Origin: Flavobacterium sp.
Lineage (GTDB): Bacteria; Bacteroidota; Bacteroidia; Flavobacteriales; Flavobacteriaceae
Assembly: GCA_023251135.1 (NCBI GenBank)
Contig: JAHEZJ010000007.1
Location: forward strand, 1-64,000
DNA length: 64,000 nt
Reading direction: 5' to 3'
The translations under genes and the position numbers were made by a program. This document shows, piece by piece, positions 35,770 through 44,326 of the stretch (position 1 is its first letter; the number at the start of each line of letters is the position of its first letter). The notes under the pieces were generated by a model, which did not search any database, was not told where the DNA came from, and saw only the letters and a program-made list of their open reading frames with translations.

Positions 35770-36435
35770 ATGAAACTAAAAAAAATAAACGAAAAGTTAC
35801 AAGAGGCTCTAATTGAAAACGGTTTAACAGAAGCAAATGTTTTGCAGCAGGAAACTTTTTCGACTATTAAAAGTGGGGCTGATTGCATCATTCTTTCTCC
35901 GGCAGGGAGCGGAAAATCTACAACAATTGTATTGAATGTGATTCAGCAACTGTCAGGTCACACAGAAGAATCGCCACGTGCACTGATTTTTGTAGAGGAC
36001 AAGGCCAAGGTACTGGAAATGGAAGCGCTTTTTGAAAAATACGGAAAATATTCCAAGCTTGAAGTTTACGGAGTGCACGACAAAGGTGACATGGATTACG
36101 ATAAAAACTATATCTCTACAGGGATTGATGTTTTGATTGGAACGCCAAATAAATTGAGCGACATGTTTACCACAGCGGGCTACAATGTAAATCGTTTGAA
36201 AATGTTTGTTCTGGACGATGCCGATCCTATTTTGAAATTACGTCACGAAACGAAGATCATGCGTATTTCAAACAGTATCGCCAAAACACAACGCATTATT
36301 TTTGCAGAAACCTTAACAGAACGCATCGAAATTTTGGCCGACAAAATGTTGTTGGAGCCTTATGTGTTTGATATGGAAGATGAAGAGGAACTTGATGACG
36401 AAGAGGAAGAAGAAGATATTGAAGAGGAAGAATAA
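35770..36435 (+). CDS. One-domain DEAD-box-like ATPase
   Basis: A 221-residue protein equal to only the first RecA-like domain of a DEAD/DEAH helicase. A Q-motif-like region at about residues 18-25 is followed by Walker A SPAGSGKSTT (about 44-53) and an IGTPNKLSDMF segment (motif Ib). The Walker B is LDDAD rather than DEAD, and motif III is not obvious. There is no second helicase domain. Instead it ends in a run of Glu/Asp (MEDEEELDDEEEEEDIEEEE). Function is unknown. It precedes an alpha/beta hydrolase gene by 13 bases. Confidence 0.75.
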   Translation: MKLKKINEKLQEALIENGLTEANVLQQETFSTIKSGADCIILSPAGSGKSTTIVLNVIQQLSGHTEESPRALIFVEDKAKVLEMEALFEKYGKYSKLEVYGVHDKGDMDYDKNYISTGIDVLIGTPNKLSDMFTTAGYNVNRLKMFVLDDADPILKLRHETKIMRISNSIAKTQRIIFAETLTERIEILADKMLLEPYVFDMEDEEELDDEEEEEDIEEEE

Positions 36436-36448
36436 TTAAAAGGGCTTT

Positions 36449-37264
36449 ATGGAAGTATTGAAGACTTTTAAATTCTTAACGATTATACTTGTGGTGTTTT
36501 TCGCTGTGATTTATCTGGCTATTACTTCCTATGTTTATTTTAATCAGGTTGGAATGGTTTTTCAGAGCGCACAGCTCTCAAAAGAGTATCAATTCGACTA
36601 TCAGCAAAAATTCGAGGAATTAAATATTAAGTCTTTTGATGGCATACAATTGAATGGATTGTTGTTTAGGGCTGAGAATTCAAAAGGTTTGGTTTTCTAT
36701 CTGCATGGAAATGCGGGAACATTAGAAACTTGGGGGAAAATTGCAAAAATCTATACCAGATTGGGATATGATATCTTTATTTTAGATTACAGAAGTTTCG
36801 GTAAGAGTGAAGGCGAAATTATAGACGAAGAGCAATTAAATAAGGATGTATCTGCTGCCTATAAAAGACTATCCAAGCGATATTCTGAAAGCAACATTAT
36901 TATTGCGGGTTATTCGATAGGCTCCGGACTGGCCACTATTTTAGCTTCTGAGAATAAGCCAAAAGCGTTGATATTGCAGTCGCCTTATTATAGTTTTACA
37001 GAATTATCAAGTAAGAAAGTACCCTTTTTTCCGAATTTCATGAAGAAATTCCACTTTGAAACCTACGAATATTTGCCGAAAATTAAGATACCGGTTTATA
37101 TTTTTCATGGAACGGAAGATCAATTAATTCCTTATGAGAACTCGGTTCGATTGAGTAAAATGATAAAATCCAATGGGCATCTTTATCTGTTAAAAGGGCA
37201 GGGGCATATTGGTATGAATGAAAACAGTGATTTTCAAAATCAATTAAAAAGAATATTAGAGTAA
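36449..37264 (+). CDS. Alpha/beta hydrolase, membrane-anchored
   Basis: A 271-residue hydrolase with one N-terminal membrane segment (about residues 8-30). The fold is of the BEM46/serine-aminopeptidase type: oxyanion turn YLHGNAGTLET, nucleophile motif AGYSIGSG (Ser near 155), acid in FHGTEDQLIP and His in GQGHIGM. The substrate is unknown. It lies 13 bases after the DEAD-like gene and is followed by a small DUF2007-like gene. Confidence 0.83.
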   Translation: MEVLKTFKFLTIILVVFFAVIYLAITSYVYFNQVGMVFQSAQLSKEYQFDYQQKFEELNIKSFDGIQLNGLLFRAENSKGLVFYLHGNAGTLETWGKIAKIYTRLGYDIFILDYRSFGKSEGEIIDEEQLNKDVSAAYKRLSKRYSESNIIIAGYSIGSGLATILASENKPKALILQSPYYSFTELSSKKVPFFPNFMKKFHFETYEYLPKIKIPVYIFHGTEDQLIPYENSVRLSKMIKSNGHLYLLKGQGHIGMNENSDFQNQLKRILE

Positions 37265-37293
37265 AAAATAAATAACAATAAAAATAAGATGTC

Positions 37294-37512
37294 ATGGGAT
37301 TAATGAAAGTGTTTTCAGGTAGTGAAGTGTTAGCAATTGCTTTACAGGAAAGATTGGAAGAGGCAGGATTGGAAACAGTAAAGAAAGATAACATTCAATC
37401 GGCTCGTATGGCTGGTTATGGCGGATCAGATTTGGCAGTAGAGGTATTTATTCAGGAAACCGATTTTGCAAAAGCAAATCCGATTATCGAAGAGTTTAGA
37501 ATGAGCCTTTAA
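37294..37512 (+). CDS. Small DUF2007-like protein
   Basis: A 72-residue cytosolic protein of the DUF2007 type (putative signal-transducing fold). It has the pattern KVFSGSEVLAIALQERLEEAGLE, then GGSDLAVEVFIQETDFAKANPIIEEF, a ferredoxin-like betaalphabeta repeat. Function is unknown. It is a separate short gene 30 bases after the hydrolase. Confidence 0.75.
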   Translation: MGLMKVFSGSEVLAIALQERLEEAGLETVKKDNIQSARMAGYGGSDLAVEVFIQETDFAKANPIIEEFRMSL

Positions 37513-37630
37513 TAATTGTAGTTGTTTGTGAAGTGTGAGATGTTAGATGTGAAATGTAAAATGTGAGATGTAAAGAAGCACTGTGACTGCGACTGCGACT
37601 GCACACTAAGACCAAGAACTGAAAATAAAA
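37513..37630. repeat. Low-complexity intergenic repeat (GATGTAAA/GACTGCGACTG words)
   Basis: Units such as GTGAGATGT, GAAATGTAAAATG and GACTGCGACTGCGACTGC fill this gap. It shares words with 5932-6022 and 26398-26552. Confidence 0.55.
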
Positions 37631-37633
37631 AAT

Positions 37634-38437
37634 ATGCAATATAAAATGTTAGTGCTTGACATGGATGATACCTTGTTAACCGACGATCATAAAATTTCTG
37701 ACCTTAATAAAAAAGTACTTCTGGAGGCACAGGCAAAAGGCGTGTACGTTGTTTTGGCTTCCGGCAGACCTACATCTGCAATGACGGCTTATGCTAAGGA
37801 ATTAGAGTTAGATTTGAATAACTCGTATATCATTTCGTTCAACGGAGCGATCATTAGCACGGTGAAAGATGATGTGATTTTGTTCGAACAAAAGTTAACG
37901 GTAGAGCAAATCCATGAATTGTACGACTACAGTGTAAAAAAGAACACCCATATCATTACGTATCTGGACGGTCAAATTATCAGTGAAACCGATTCGGAAT
38001 ACATTGAGGTTGAAAAAGAAATTACCGGATTACCCCACAATAAAGTCTATAGTTTTAAAGAAGCTGTGACGGAAGCTGCTGTAAAATGTATACTGCTGGC
38101 AGAACCTTCTTATCTGAAAGAAGTCGAAAGTGATTTGAAAGCAGCAATGCCGCATTTGAGTGTTGCCATGTCAAAGCCTTTTTTCCTGGAAGCAGCGCAA
38201 AACGGAATTGATAAAGCCGCCAGTTTAAAACTTTTAGCCGAAAAGCTAAACATTCATCAAAGTGAGATTATTGCCGTTGGAAATGCCGGAAATGACCTGA
38301 CCATGATCGAATATGCCGGACTTGGTGTGTGGGTAGACAATGTAACACCGGAGTTGCGGGACAAGGCAGATGTAATCGTAGCTTCTAACAATGACGATGG
38401 CGTAGCTGAGGTAGTGCAGCGCTATATTTTAAATTAA
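37634..38437 (+). CDS. Cof-type HAD hydrolase
   Basis: A 267-residue sugar- or nucleotide-phosphatase of the HAD-IIB (Cof) group. Motif I is LDMDDTLL, motif II LASGRPTSA and motif IV VGNAGNDLTMIEYAG. A C2B cap is inserted at about residues 85-190. Typical substrates are FMN, PLP or sugar phosphates. It is followed by a GNAT gene 6 bases later, so the two are one unit. Confidence 0.88.
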   Translation: MQYKMLVLDMDDTLLTDDHKISDLNKKVLLEAQAKGVYVVLASGRPTSAMTAYAKELELDLNNSYIISFNGAIISTVKDDVILFEQKLTVEQIHELYDYSVKKNTHIITYLDGQIISETDSEYIEVEKEITGLPHNKVYSFKEAVTEAAVKCILLAEPSYLKEVESDLKAAMPHLSVAMSKPFFLEAAQNGIDKAASLKLLAEKLNIHQSEIIAVGNAGNDLTMIEYAGLGVWVDNVTPELRDKADVIVASNNDDGVAEVVQRYILN

Positions 38438-38443
38438 ATTTTT

Positions 38444-38971
38444 ATGAAAGATCCAATTGAAACAGAACGGCTACTTTTAAGAGAATTACTTCTCTCGGAT
38501 GTTGATGGAATGTTTGAATTAGATTCTAATCCCAACGTGCAGCGTTTCGTGGGAAATAAACCCGTGAAAGAAATTGAGGAAAGTGTTGCCATGATAAAAC
38601 ACATTCAGGGGCAATATGAAGCTTATGGAACAGGGCGTTGGGCGGTAATTTTAAAAGAAACCAATGAGTTTTTGGGCTGGTCCGGAATAAAGTTTATTAC
38701 TACGGAAATTAACAACCATAAAGATTTTTATGAAATAGGATATCGTTTCATCGAAAAACATTGGGGAAAAGGTTATGCTACCGAAGCCGGAACAGCATTT
38801 GTAAATTATGCTTTTGATGTGATCAAAGCAGAAACTCTTTATGCTTATGCCGATGAAGGAAATAAAGACTCAAGAAAGGCTTTAGAAAAATTGGGTTTTC
38901 GTTATGTCAATTCCTTTGAGTATGAAGGGGAGTTGGAAGTCTGGTATGAATTAAAGAATCCCAACATATAA
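38444..38971 (+). CDS. GNAT-family N-acetyltransferase
   Basis: A 175-residue acetyltransferase of the RimJ/RimL type. It opens IETERLLLRELLLSDVDGMFEL and has IGYRFIEKHWGKGYATEAGTAFVNYAF, the acetyl-CoA loop, followed by DEGNKDSRKALEKLGFRYV. The substrate is not evident. It starts 6 bases after the Cof hydrolase. Confidence 0.83.
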   Translation: MKDPIETERLLLRELLLSDVDGMFELDSNPNVQRFVGNKPVKEIEESVAMIKHIQGQYEAYGTGRWAVILKETNEFLGWSGIKFITTEINNHKDFYEIGYRFIEKHWGKGYATEAGTAFVNYAFDVIKAETLYAYADEGNKDSRKALEKLGFRYVNSFEYEGELEVWYELKNPNI

Positions 38972-38991
38972 AGAGAATCCTAAGAAATGTG

Positions 38992-39041
38992 TTCCAAATC
39001 TTTGTAAACTCAACATGTGTAAGATTTGCAAAGATTTGGAA
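38992..39041. other. 13-bp perfect inverted repeat after the GNAT gene
   Basis: TTCCAAATCTTTG (38992-39004) pairs with CAAAGATTTGGAA (39029-39041). There is no T tract on the plus strand, so it is a weak terminator candidate or a member of the intergenic repeat families. Confidence 0.55.
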
Positions 39042-39087
39042 AACAGCCCATAGTTTTTAATACTTAGAAAAAAGAAAGTATCAGGTA

Positions 39088-39603
39088 TTATTTTTTAGCT
39101 ACCGAAACAAAATATTTATTTCCGTCACCCATTGTCAGTTTTACTCGTTCGTCACAAAGATCGATTGCAAAATTGGCACTTTCGTAACAAGTACAAGTTG
39201 TATTTTTGTCTTTAGACATTTCAGTTTTACAATTGTTGTTTTTAAAAGTCGACAATTGCGGCGTGTATAAGCTTACTAAATCAGTAGAAGCGGTTACCAG
39301 TGAAATGATACTTGCTGAATTATTGTTTGTAATTCTGTAAACAATTCTGTCTGTATAGTTTACTTCGTTTACCGTTACTTTACGAATATAAGTGTAAGCT
39401 GTTGAGCCTTCACCCGGTTCTTTTACTTCAAATTTAAATCCAACCGCACGAATGGCAATATCAAATTGAGATTGAGAGTTTAAGCTCGCCCAAGTTGTCA
39501 ATGTGCTGATAGATGGAAATGGATTAGCGGCAGGAGCAGTTTGTGCCTGAGCGCTAAAAAGGGTTAAGAACATCAAGCAGATTGTGGGTAAAAATGCTTT
39601 CAT
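39088..39603 (-). CDS. Secreted protein of unknown function
   Basis: A 171-residue protein I do not recognise. A clear signal peptide (MKAFLPTICLMFLTLFSAQAQ) is followed by an alpha/beta-looking domain with three Cys in its second half (NNCKTEM and TCTCYES, then LCDERV). These could form disulfides or bind metal. It stands alone, convergent with the GNAT gene and divergent from mtaB. Confidence 0.6.
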   Translation of the reverse strand: MKAFLPTICLMFLTLFSAQAQTAPAANPFPSISTLTTWASLNSQSQFDIAIRAVGFKFEVKEPGEGSTAYTYIRKVTVNEVNYTDRIVYRITNNNSASIISLVTASTDLVSLYTPQLSTFKNNNCKTEMSKDKNTTCTCYESANFAIDLCDERVKLTMGDGNKYFVSVAKK

Positions 39604-40106
39604 ATGGAGTTTTAATTTTTAATTTTTGCCTACTCTTTCTGGTTTTCGGCCTTCCCATTTTTTACTGTAACAAAACAACAACATAACGACGGAAAAACAA
39701 AATTGTTATGTGCTATTTATGATTTAAACAATACAATTTTCGCTCCCTGTTTTTTGGAGAAGTGAAAGTACTTCTAAAAACAATTCAAACAAAGTTAAAT
39801 GTAAGAAAATTTCAATTTAACAGCTAAAAAAATGTACTTAATCGATATTATTTGCGTTTAATCGATTTGTTTGTCAATTTATTCTTATCGAATTGCGGCT
39901 TTACTTTTTCCAGAGACTTTTTTTTAAAACCGTTATTTTGTTTGATTTATGGTTTTTTAAAATGAATTAAAATAGAGGTTCGTTGCAAAATGTTGATATA
40001 TAGTGTATTATTGATTTTATTTTAAAGAATATTGTACGTAAATTTGCAAACTCTTCAAAAGAGATGTAAATATAATATCTTACTACTTAAAACGTAGTTT
40101 ATTCCT
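39604..40106. other. 500-base gap with no gene
   Basis: AT-rich sequence between the unknown secreted gene and mtaB. TTAATCGAT occurs twice (39838-39846 and 39858-39866), 20 bases apart. A TAAATTTG box (40039-40046) with TTG at 40011-40013 could be the mtaB promoter. I see no open frame with coding character. Confidence 0.45.
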
Positions 40107-41441
40107 ATGGAAAATAGAAAAAAAGTTGCCTTTTATACGCTTGGATGTAAACTGAATTTTTCAGAGACTTCAACTATCGCCCGAAACTTTAACGACGAAG
40201 GTTTTGATCGTGTTGATTTTGAGGAAATAGCCGATATCTATGTCATCAACACCTGTTCTGTTACAGAGAATGCCGATAAGCAGTTTAAGCAGGTTGTAAA
40301 AAAAGCAATGAAACTTAATGAAAAAGCTTTCGTAGCGGCAGTAGGCTGTTATGCCCAGTTGAAACCAGAGGAATTAGCGGCTGTTGATGGGGTTGACCTG
40401 GTTTTGGGAGCTACAGAAAAATTTAAAATTACCGACTATATTCACGATTTGAGCAAGAATGATATGGGAGAAGTACACTCCTGTGAAATTGCCGAAGCCG
40501 ATTTTTATGTGGGAAGTTATTCTATTGGAGATCGTACCCGTGCTTTTCTGAAAGTTCAGGACGGTTGCGATTATAAATGTACCTACTGTACCATTCCGTT
40601 AGCAAGAGGAATTTCTAGAAGTGATGCTTTGGAGAACGTATTGCAAAATGCGAAAGAAATCTCGGCTCAGAACATCAAAGAAATTGTTTTAACCGGAGTG
40701 AATATTGGAGATTACGGAAAAGGGGAGTTTGGAAATAAAAAACACGAGCATACCTTTCTGGAACTGGTTCAGGCTTTAGATCAGGTTGACGGAATTGAGC
40801 GCTTGCGAATTTCATCTATCGAACCTAATTTGCTGAAGAATGAAACCATTGAGTTTGTTTCAACAAGCCGAACTTTTGTACCGCATTTTCATATCCCGTT
40901 ACAATCCGGAAGCAATGACATTTTAAAATTGATGAAACGCCGTTATTTACGCGAAGTTTATACCGAACGCGTTAATAAAATTCGTGAAGTAATGCCTCAC
41001 GCCTGTATAGGGGTTGATGTTATTGTAGGTTTCCCTGGTGAAACAGACGAGCATTTTTTAGAAACCTATCATTTTCTTAACGAAATGGATATTTCGTACC
41101 TACACGTATTCACTTATTCGGAAAGAGACAATACTGAGGCTGCAAACATGCCCGGAAGTGTTCCTGCAAATGTAAGAGCGAAACGCAGTAAAATGTTACG
41201 CGGATTATCAGTTAAAAAACGCCGTGCTTTTTACGAAAGTCAATTAGGATCTAACAGAACCGTTTTGTTTGAAAGCGAAAATAAAGAAGGATACATTCAT
41301 GGTTTTACCGAGAATTACGTAAAAGTAAAAACACCCTGGAATCCTGAATTGGTCAATACCTTGCAAGAAATAAACCTGACTAAAATTGACGAAGACGGAA
41401 GTGTTCGTCTCGAGTTTTTAAATAAACTGGCAGAGGCTTAA
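40107..41441 (+). CDS. mtaB: tRNA t6A37 methylthiotransferase MtaB
   Basis: A 444-residue radical-SAM enzyme that adds a methylthio group to t6A at tRNA position 37. The N-terminal MTTase domain has TLGCKLNFSETS, the CSVTENADKQ segment and VGCYAQLKPEEL, giving the first three cysteines. The radical-SAM core has the cluster motif CDYKCTYC (CxxxCxxC) near residue 150. The C-terminal TRAM domain is at about 370-440. The sequence KVAFYTLGCKLN fits MtaB rather than MiaB. It is a single gene followed by repeats. Confidence 0.93.
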   Translation: MENRKKVAFYTLGCKLNFSETSTIARNFNDEGFDRVDFEEIADIYVINTCSVTENADKQFKQVVKKAMKLNEKAFVAAVGCYAQLKPEELAAVDGVDLVLGATEKFKITDYIHDLSKNDMGEVHSCEIAEADFYVGSYSIGDRTRAFLKVQDGCDYKCTYCTIPLARGISRSDALENVLQNAKEISAQNIKEIVLTGVNIGDYGKGEFGNKKHEHTFLELVQALDQVDGIERLRISSIEPNLLKNETIEFVSTSRTFVPHFHIPLQSGSNDILKLMKRRYLREVYTERVNKIREVMPHACIGVDVIVGFPGETDEHFLETYHFLNEMDISYLHVFTYSERDNTEAANMPGSVPANVRAKRSKMLRGLSVKKRRAFYESQLGSNRTVLFESENKEGYIHGFTENYVKVKTPWNPELVNTLQEINLTKIDEDGSVRLEFLNKLAEA

Positions 41442-41449
41442 ACTTAATT

Positions 41450-41578
41450 TGTCATTTCGACGTGAGGAGAAATCACACAAGAAACTCGACAAAGATTAGA
41501 GTTCTGGACCAAGTAACCCCAATCTTGTCATTTCGACGAAGGAGAAATCACACGAGAAACTCGACAAAGATTGGCGAA
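41450..41578. repeat. Two direct repeats of a dispersed TGTCATTTCGACG element
   Basis: Copy A (about 41452-41500) and copy B (about 41526-41575) share TGTCATTTCGACG, GGAGAAATCACAC, GAGAAACTCGACAAAGATT with few differences. Related TGTCATTCCGnnGAA sequences occur at 44262-44297 and 48232-48306. Confidence 0.65.
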
Positions 41579-41608
41579 TTTAGGAACGGAGTTATTAGTA
41601 AAAGACAA

Positions 41609-41652
41609 AAAAACAGAAAAGCCCTTTGTAAAAAAAGGGCTTTTCTGTTTTT
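41609..41652. terminator. Strong bidirectional terminator
   Basis: A 19-bp perfect stem (41609-41627 with 41634-41652, core AGAAAAGCCCTTT) is flanked by A and T runs. It separates convergent mtaB and the unknown minus-strand gene. Confidence 0.85.
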
Positions 41653-41659
41653 AAAATAA

Positions 41660-42169
41660 TTACTGCTGATTTTCCGGAACAACCAGCTTCAGCGAATTGA
41701 TATAATCGGTATCAAATTCAATCACTCTTATCTTTTGCGGATTAAAGCTTAATTCTCCGCCAAACTGACCTTTTGTATCCAGGAAATCGATGGTAAGTTC
41801 CTCCTCCGTCAATTCGATTAGTTTTCCTAAATAAGCTGATTTTGCTGATTTTTTAGAAATCTGAAAAATACCATACTTGTTGGTAATAAAATTTATAATG
41901 GAAGTTAAATCCCTTATCGGGATAATATCTTCGGCATTCGTTTTTAGCCCTTTTAGACGGATAATTTTTTCTGTAAATGCCAGATCCTGATCCCTGTGAA
42001 TGGCTTCGATATTTTTATTTTTCAGCACTACAAAACCATCCAGAATAAAATCTACCGGATTGTTTCGCAATAAAATCCACTCATCCGAATAGTCAATTAG
42101 AAATCCTGTAAAAAGTTCTTTCTTGTCTGTAAATTCTATGGCGATTAATTGTCTTAAATATTGTTCCAT
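41660..42169 (-). CDS. Protein of unknown function
   Basis: A 169-residue cytosolic protein I cannot place. The start at 42169 (MEQYLRQLIAIEFTDKKE) is preferred over 42235, which would add a mostly hydrophobic stretch unlike a signal. Two segments of similar design (FTGFLIDYSDEWILLRNNPVDFILDGFVVLK and YLGKLIELTEEELTIDFLDTKGQF) suggest two small beta-barrels. An Sm-like fold is only a guess. It is convergent with mtaB. Confidence 0.6.
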   Translation of the reverse strand: MEQYLRQLIAIEFTDKKELFTGFLIDYSDEWILLRNNPVDFILDGFVVLKNKNIEAIHRDQDLAFTEKIIRLKGLKTNAEDIIPIRDLTSIINFITNKYGIFQISKKSAKSAYLGKLIELTEEELTIDFLDTKGQFGGELSFNPQKIRVIEFDTDYINSLKLVVPENQQ

Positions 42170-42342
42170 CATATAAAGTTTTTGAAATCCAAATGGTAAA
42201 ATCTTAAATATCAATACTGAAATTACAAATTCCAATATTTTGCAAAAACTCCAAAAATTGGAATTTGGGATTTAAAAAATATTAGAATTTAAGTTTAAAG
42301 CGTATTGGAATTTGGAATTTAAAAATTTAGAATTTATTTTTT

Positions 42343-43062
42343 TTAAGGATTAGTAGACCAGATGCTGCTGTTTTTAATGAAAACGCGACGATTCAATTTC
42401 AATTGTGCGATAATCAATTCGGCTACATCTTCAGCCTGCATTACTTTCTCCGGATTTCCGTCGGTTAATTTTAAGTCGATAGCCAAATCAGTTGCTACGG
42501 TACTTGGTGTTAAGGCGGTAACACGAATGTTGTGTTTTCTCATTTCGTGCATCAAAGAATCCGTTAGTCCTAAAACAGCAAATTTTGAAGCACTGTAAGC
42601 ACTTGTAAGGGCGTTTCCGTTTAGTCCGGCCGTTGAAGAAATATTGATAATGTCACCTGTTTTTCTTTCAATCATGTTTGGAACAACAGCGCGGGTTGCA
42701 TAATACGTTCCCATTAGATTTACTTTGATAATGTTTTCCCATTCTTCCGGTTCTAATTCCAGAAAATTACCAAATTTACCGGTACCGGCATTGTTGATCA
42801 GAATATCAATATGTTTGAATTCAGCTAAAGCTTTTTCTACCGCAGTATTTATAGAATTAATATCCGATACATCGGCAGTTAAAGCCAGAGATTTTACACC
42901 CAGATTAGTGGTTTCAATGGCCAGTTGGTCTACATCGGCCTGTGTTCTTGAGACTAAAATTAAGTTAACGCCTTCTTTGGCAAGTGCAATTGCAATTGCT
43001 TTTCCTATCCCTTTTCCTGCTCCTGTAATCAGAGCATTTTTATTTTTTAAGTCTGTCATCAT
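42343..43062 (-). CDS. SDR-family oxidoreductase, FabG/ketoreductase-like
   Basis: A 239-residue NAD(P)-dependent dehydrogenase. The cofactor motif is [13 protein letters not shown] near residues 13-25. NNAGTG follows at about 91-96, and the catalytic Ser and YSASK (Tyr near 156) are intact in [22 protein letters not shown]. It resembles 3-oxoacyl-ACP reductase or sepiapterin-reductase-like SDRs. The substrate is unclear. Two consecutive ATGs (43062 and 43059) could serve as start. Confidence 0.82.
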   Translation of the reverse strand: MMTDLKNKNALITGAGKGIGKAIAIALAKEGVNLILVSRTQADVDQLAIETTNLGVKSLALTADVSDINSINTAVEKALAEFKHIDILINNAGTGKFGNFLELEPEEWENIIKVNLMGTYYATRAVVPNMIERKTGDIINISSTAGLNGNALTSAYSASKFAVLGLTDSLMHEMRKHNIRVTALTPSTVATDLAIDLKLTDGNPEKVMQAEDVAELIIAQLKLNRRVFIKNSSIWSTNP

Positions 43063-43170
43063 TGTAATATTAGAAATGCCAAAAGCATCATTTTAGTACA
43101 ACAAAAATAAGGCTTTTGCTTCCTAAATGATGCTTTTAAGTGTTTTCTTAATCTAAGTTTAACAACTTTT

Positions 43171-43758
43171 TTATTCTTTCAAAACCATGTCGATACACAT
43201 TACTGCTGCCATGATTAATTGTCTTTGCGGACTGTCAGCTCCTACAGTTTCTTCAATTTGAAGCACATAATTATCTGCACTGGTGAAAAGTTCTTTCCCC
43301 ATTCCGGCCCATTTTTTGCTTACCTGTGCCAGTTGTTTGTTTTCGTGCGTAAATTTAAAATCCCAGCCAGTCCATTTTCCCTGAAGCGTAGCAACCGGTT
43401 TTTCGTTTTTATCTAAAATCTCAAATCTGCCGCCAAAAGAAAAGAACTTTTGTTTAAAGGTTCCTACCAGTCTGTCTTTCTCGTCAAAAACGGTAACAGT
43501 CGATCTGAGCCAGGCAATACCTCTTTTGACTGTAATTACTTTTTCGCCCGAAGCCGTTGTAATTTCAATATCAAAAGGAGTCATTCTTTTGTAATCGGTA
43601 AAGCGAAATATTTTGGTAAAAGTTCCCAGGTTATTTTCCCTGCAATTCAGAATGATCTGATTGCTTTCGGGATTGTAAATGTCGTAATTGTTTGCTGCTT
43701 TAAACATGCCAACATGTTCTTTCACAAGAAATAAATTCTGATTTAAGATAGGGTTCAT
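43171..43758 (-). CDS. LURP-one/scramblase-like (tubby-fold) protein
   Basis: A 195-residue protein of the LURP-one-related/phospholipid-scramblase-like group. Start 43758 (MNPILNQNLFLVKEHVGMFKAANNY) is preferred because the upstream part of the frame is short and atypical. Beta-rich repeats such as YDIYNPESNQIIL, FDIEITTASGEKVITVKRG, TVTVFDEKDRLVGTFKQKFFSFGGRFEILD and LQGKWTGWDFKFT fit the 12-strand barrel. The short C-terminal helix QRQLIMAAVMCIDMVLKE is typical. The function in bacteria is not known. Confidence 0.7.
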   Translation of the reverse strand: MNPILNQNLFLVKEHVGMFKAANNYDIYNPESNQIILNCRENNLGTFTKIFRFTDYKRMTPFDIEITTASGEKVITVKRGIAWLRSTVTVFDEKDRLVGTFKQKFFSFGGRFEILDKNEKPVATLQGKWTGWDFKFTHENKQLAQVSKKWAGMGKELFTSADNYVLQIEETVGADSPQRQLIMAAVMCIDMVLKE

Positions 43759-43891
43759 TAAATGGGGTTTGAAATTGATTTGTAAATGATTTTTTAAAGA
43801 TTGTAGTTTCAATTTTCTTTAAAGAAAATCAAATGTAAAAATAATTTTGTTAATAAACCCCTGTTAAAATAAAATCCACATCAATAAATCT

Positions 43892-44212
43892 TTAATTATT
43901 TTCCTTTGTTGTTATAATTATAGCACCATTTTTTCCTTTATCTCCATAGAGAGAAGTTGCTTCCGTTTCTTTTACAATTTTGATCTCTTTGATATCATTC
44001 GGATTTACTTTAGAAAATTGTTCCGAATTTGTTATAACTCCGTCAATAATTACCAAAGGTGCATTCATAAGAGATTTTTTTGATGGTGCACATATTATGA
44101 TCCGATTATTGGCATTTGCTGGCTTTATATCAGAAATGGTTTTCTCCTGTGCATGTGATATAAAGCAAAGAAATAGAGAAAAAGCCAGTGAAATACGTTT
44201 TACATTTTTCAT
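43892..44212 (-). CDS. Small secreted protein with TonB-plug-like segment
   Basis: A 106-residue secreted protein. The signal peptide MKNVKRISLAFSLFLCFISHAQEKTI is almost the same as that of the VWA protein upstream (44327-46492). Residues 50-105 resemble the end of a SusC/RagA-type plug: PLVIIDGVITNSEQFSKVNPNDIKEI, then ATSLYGDKGKNGAIIITTK. The middle of the neighbour (its carboxypeptidase-like domain and most of its plug) is missing, so it looks like an internally deleted duplicate. No barrel follows. It is a complete frame with its own start and stop. Confidence 0.72.
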   Translation of the reverse strand: MKNVKRISLAFSLFLCFISHAQEKTISDIKPANANNRIIICAPSKKSLMNAPLVIIDGVITNSEQFSKVNPNDIKEIKIVKETEATSLYGDKGKNGAIIITTKENN

Positions 44213-44254
44213 TATAATATTTTAGATAAGTATTGAGATTCCCATCAGATTGAT

Positions 44255-44300
44255 AACATCATTGTCATTCCGGTGAAGGAGAAATGACAATGATGTTTTT
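44255..44300. repeat. 15-bp inverted repeat with TGTCATTCCGGTGAAGG loop
   Basis: AACATCATTGTCATT (44255-44269) pairs exactly with AATGACAATGATGTT (44283-44297). It sits between the small plug protein and the VWA gene. It is part of the dispersed TGTCATTCCG repeat family and could also act as a terminator for the VWA gene. Confidence 0.65.
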
Positions 44301-44326
44301 AAGGTTCTTTTAAATAGGATCAGAGT

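Noticed and set aside
41660..42169. Hfq or Sm-like RNA chaperone
   Set aside because: The two beta-rich segments are only vaguely Sm-like and no RNA-binding signature is visible, so it stays unknown.
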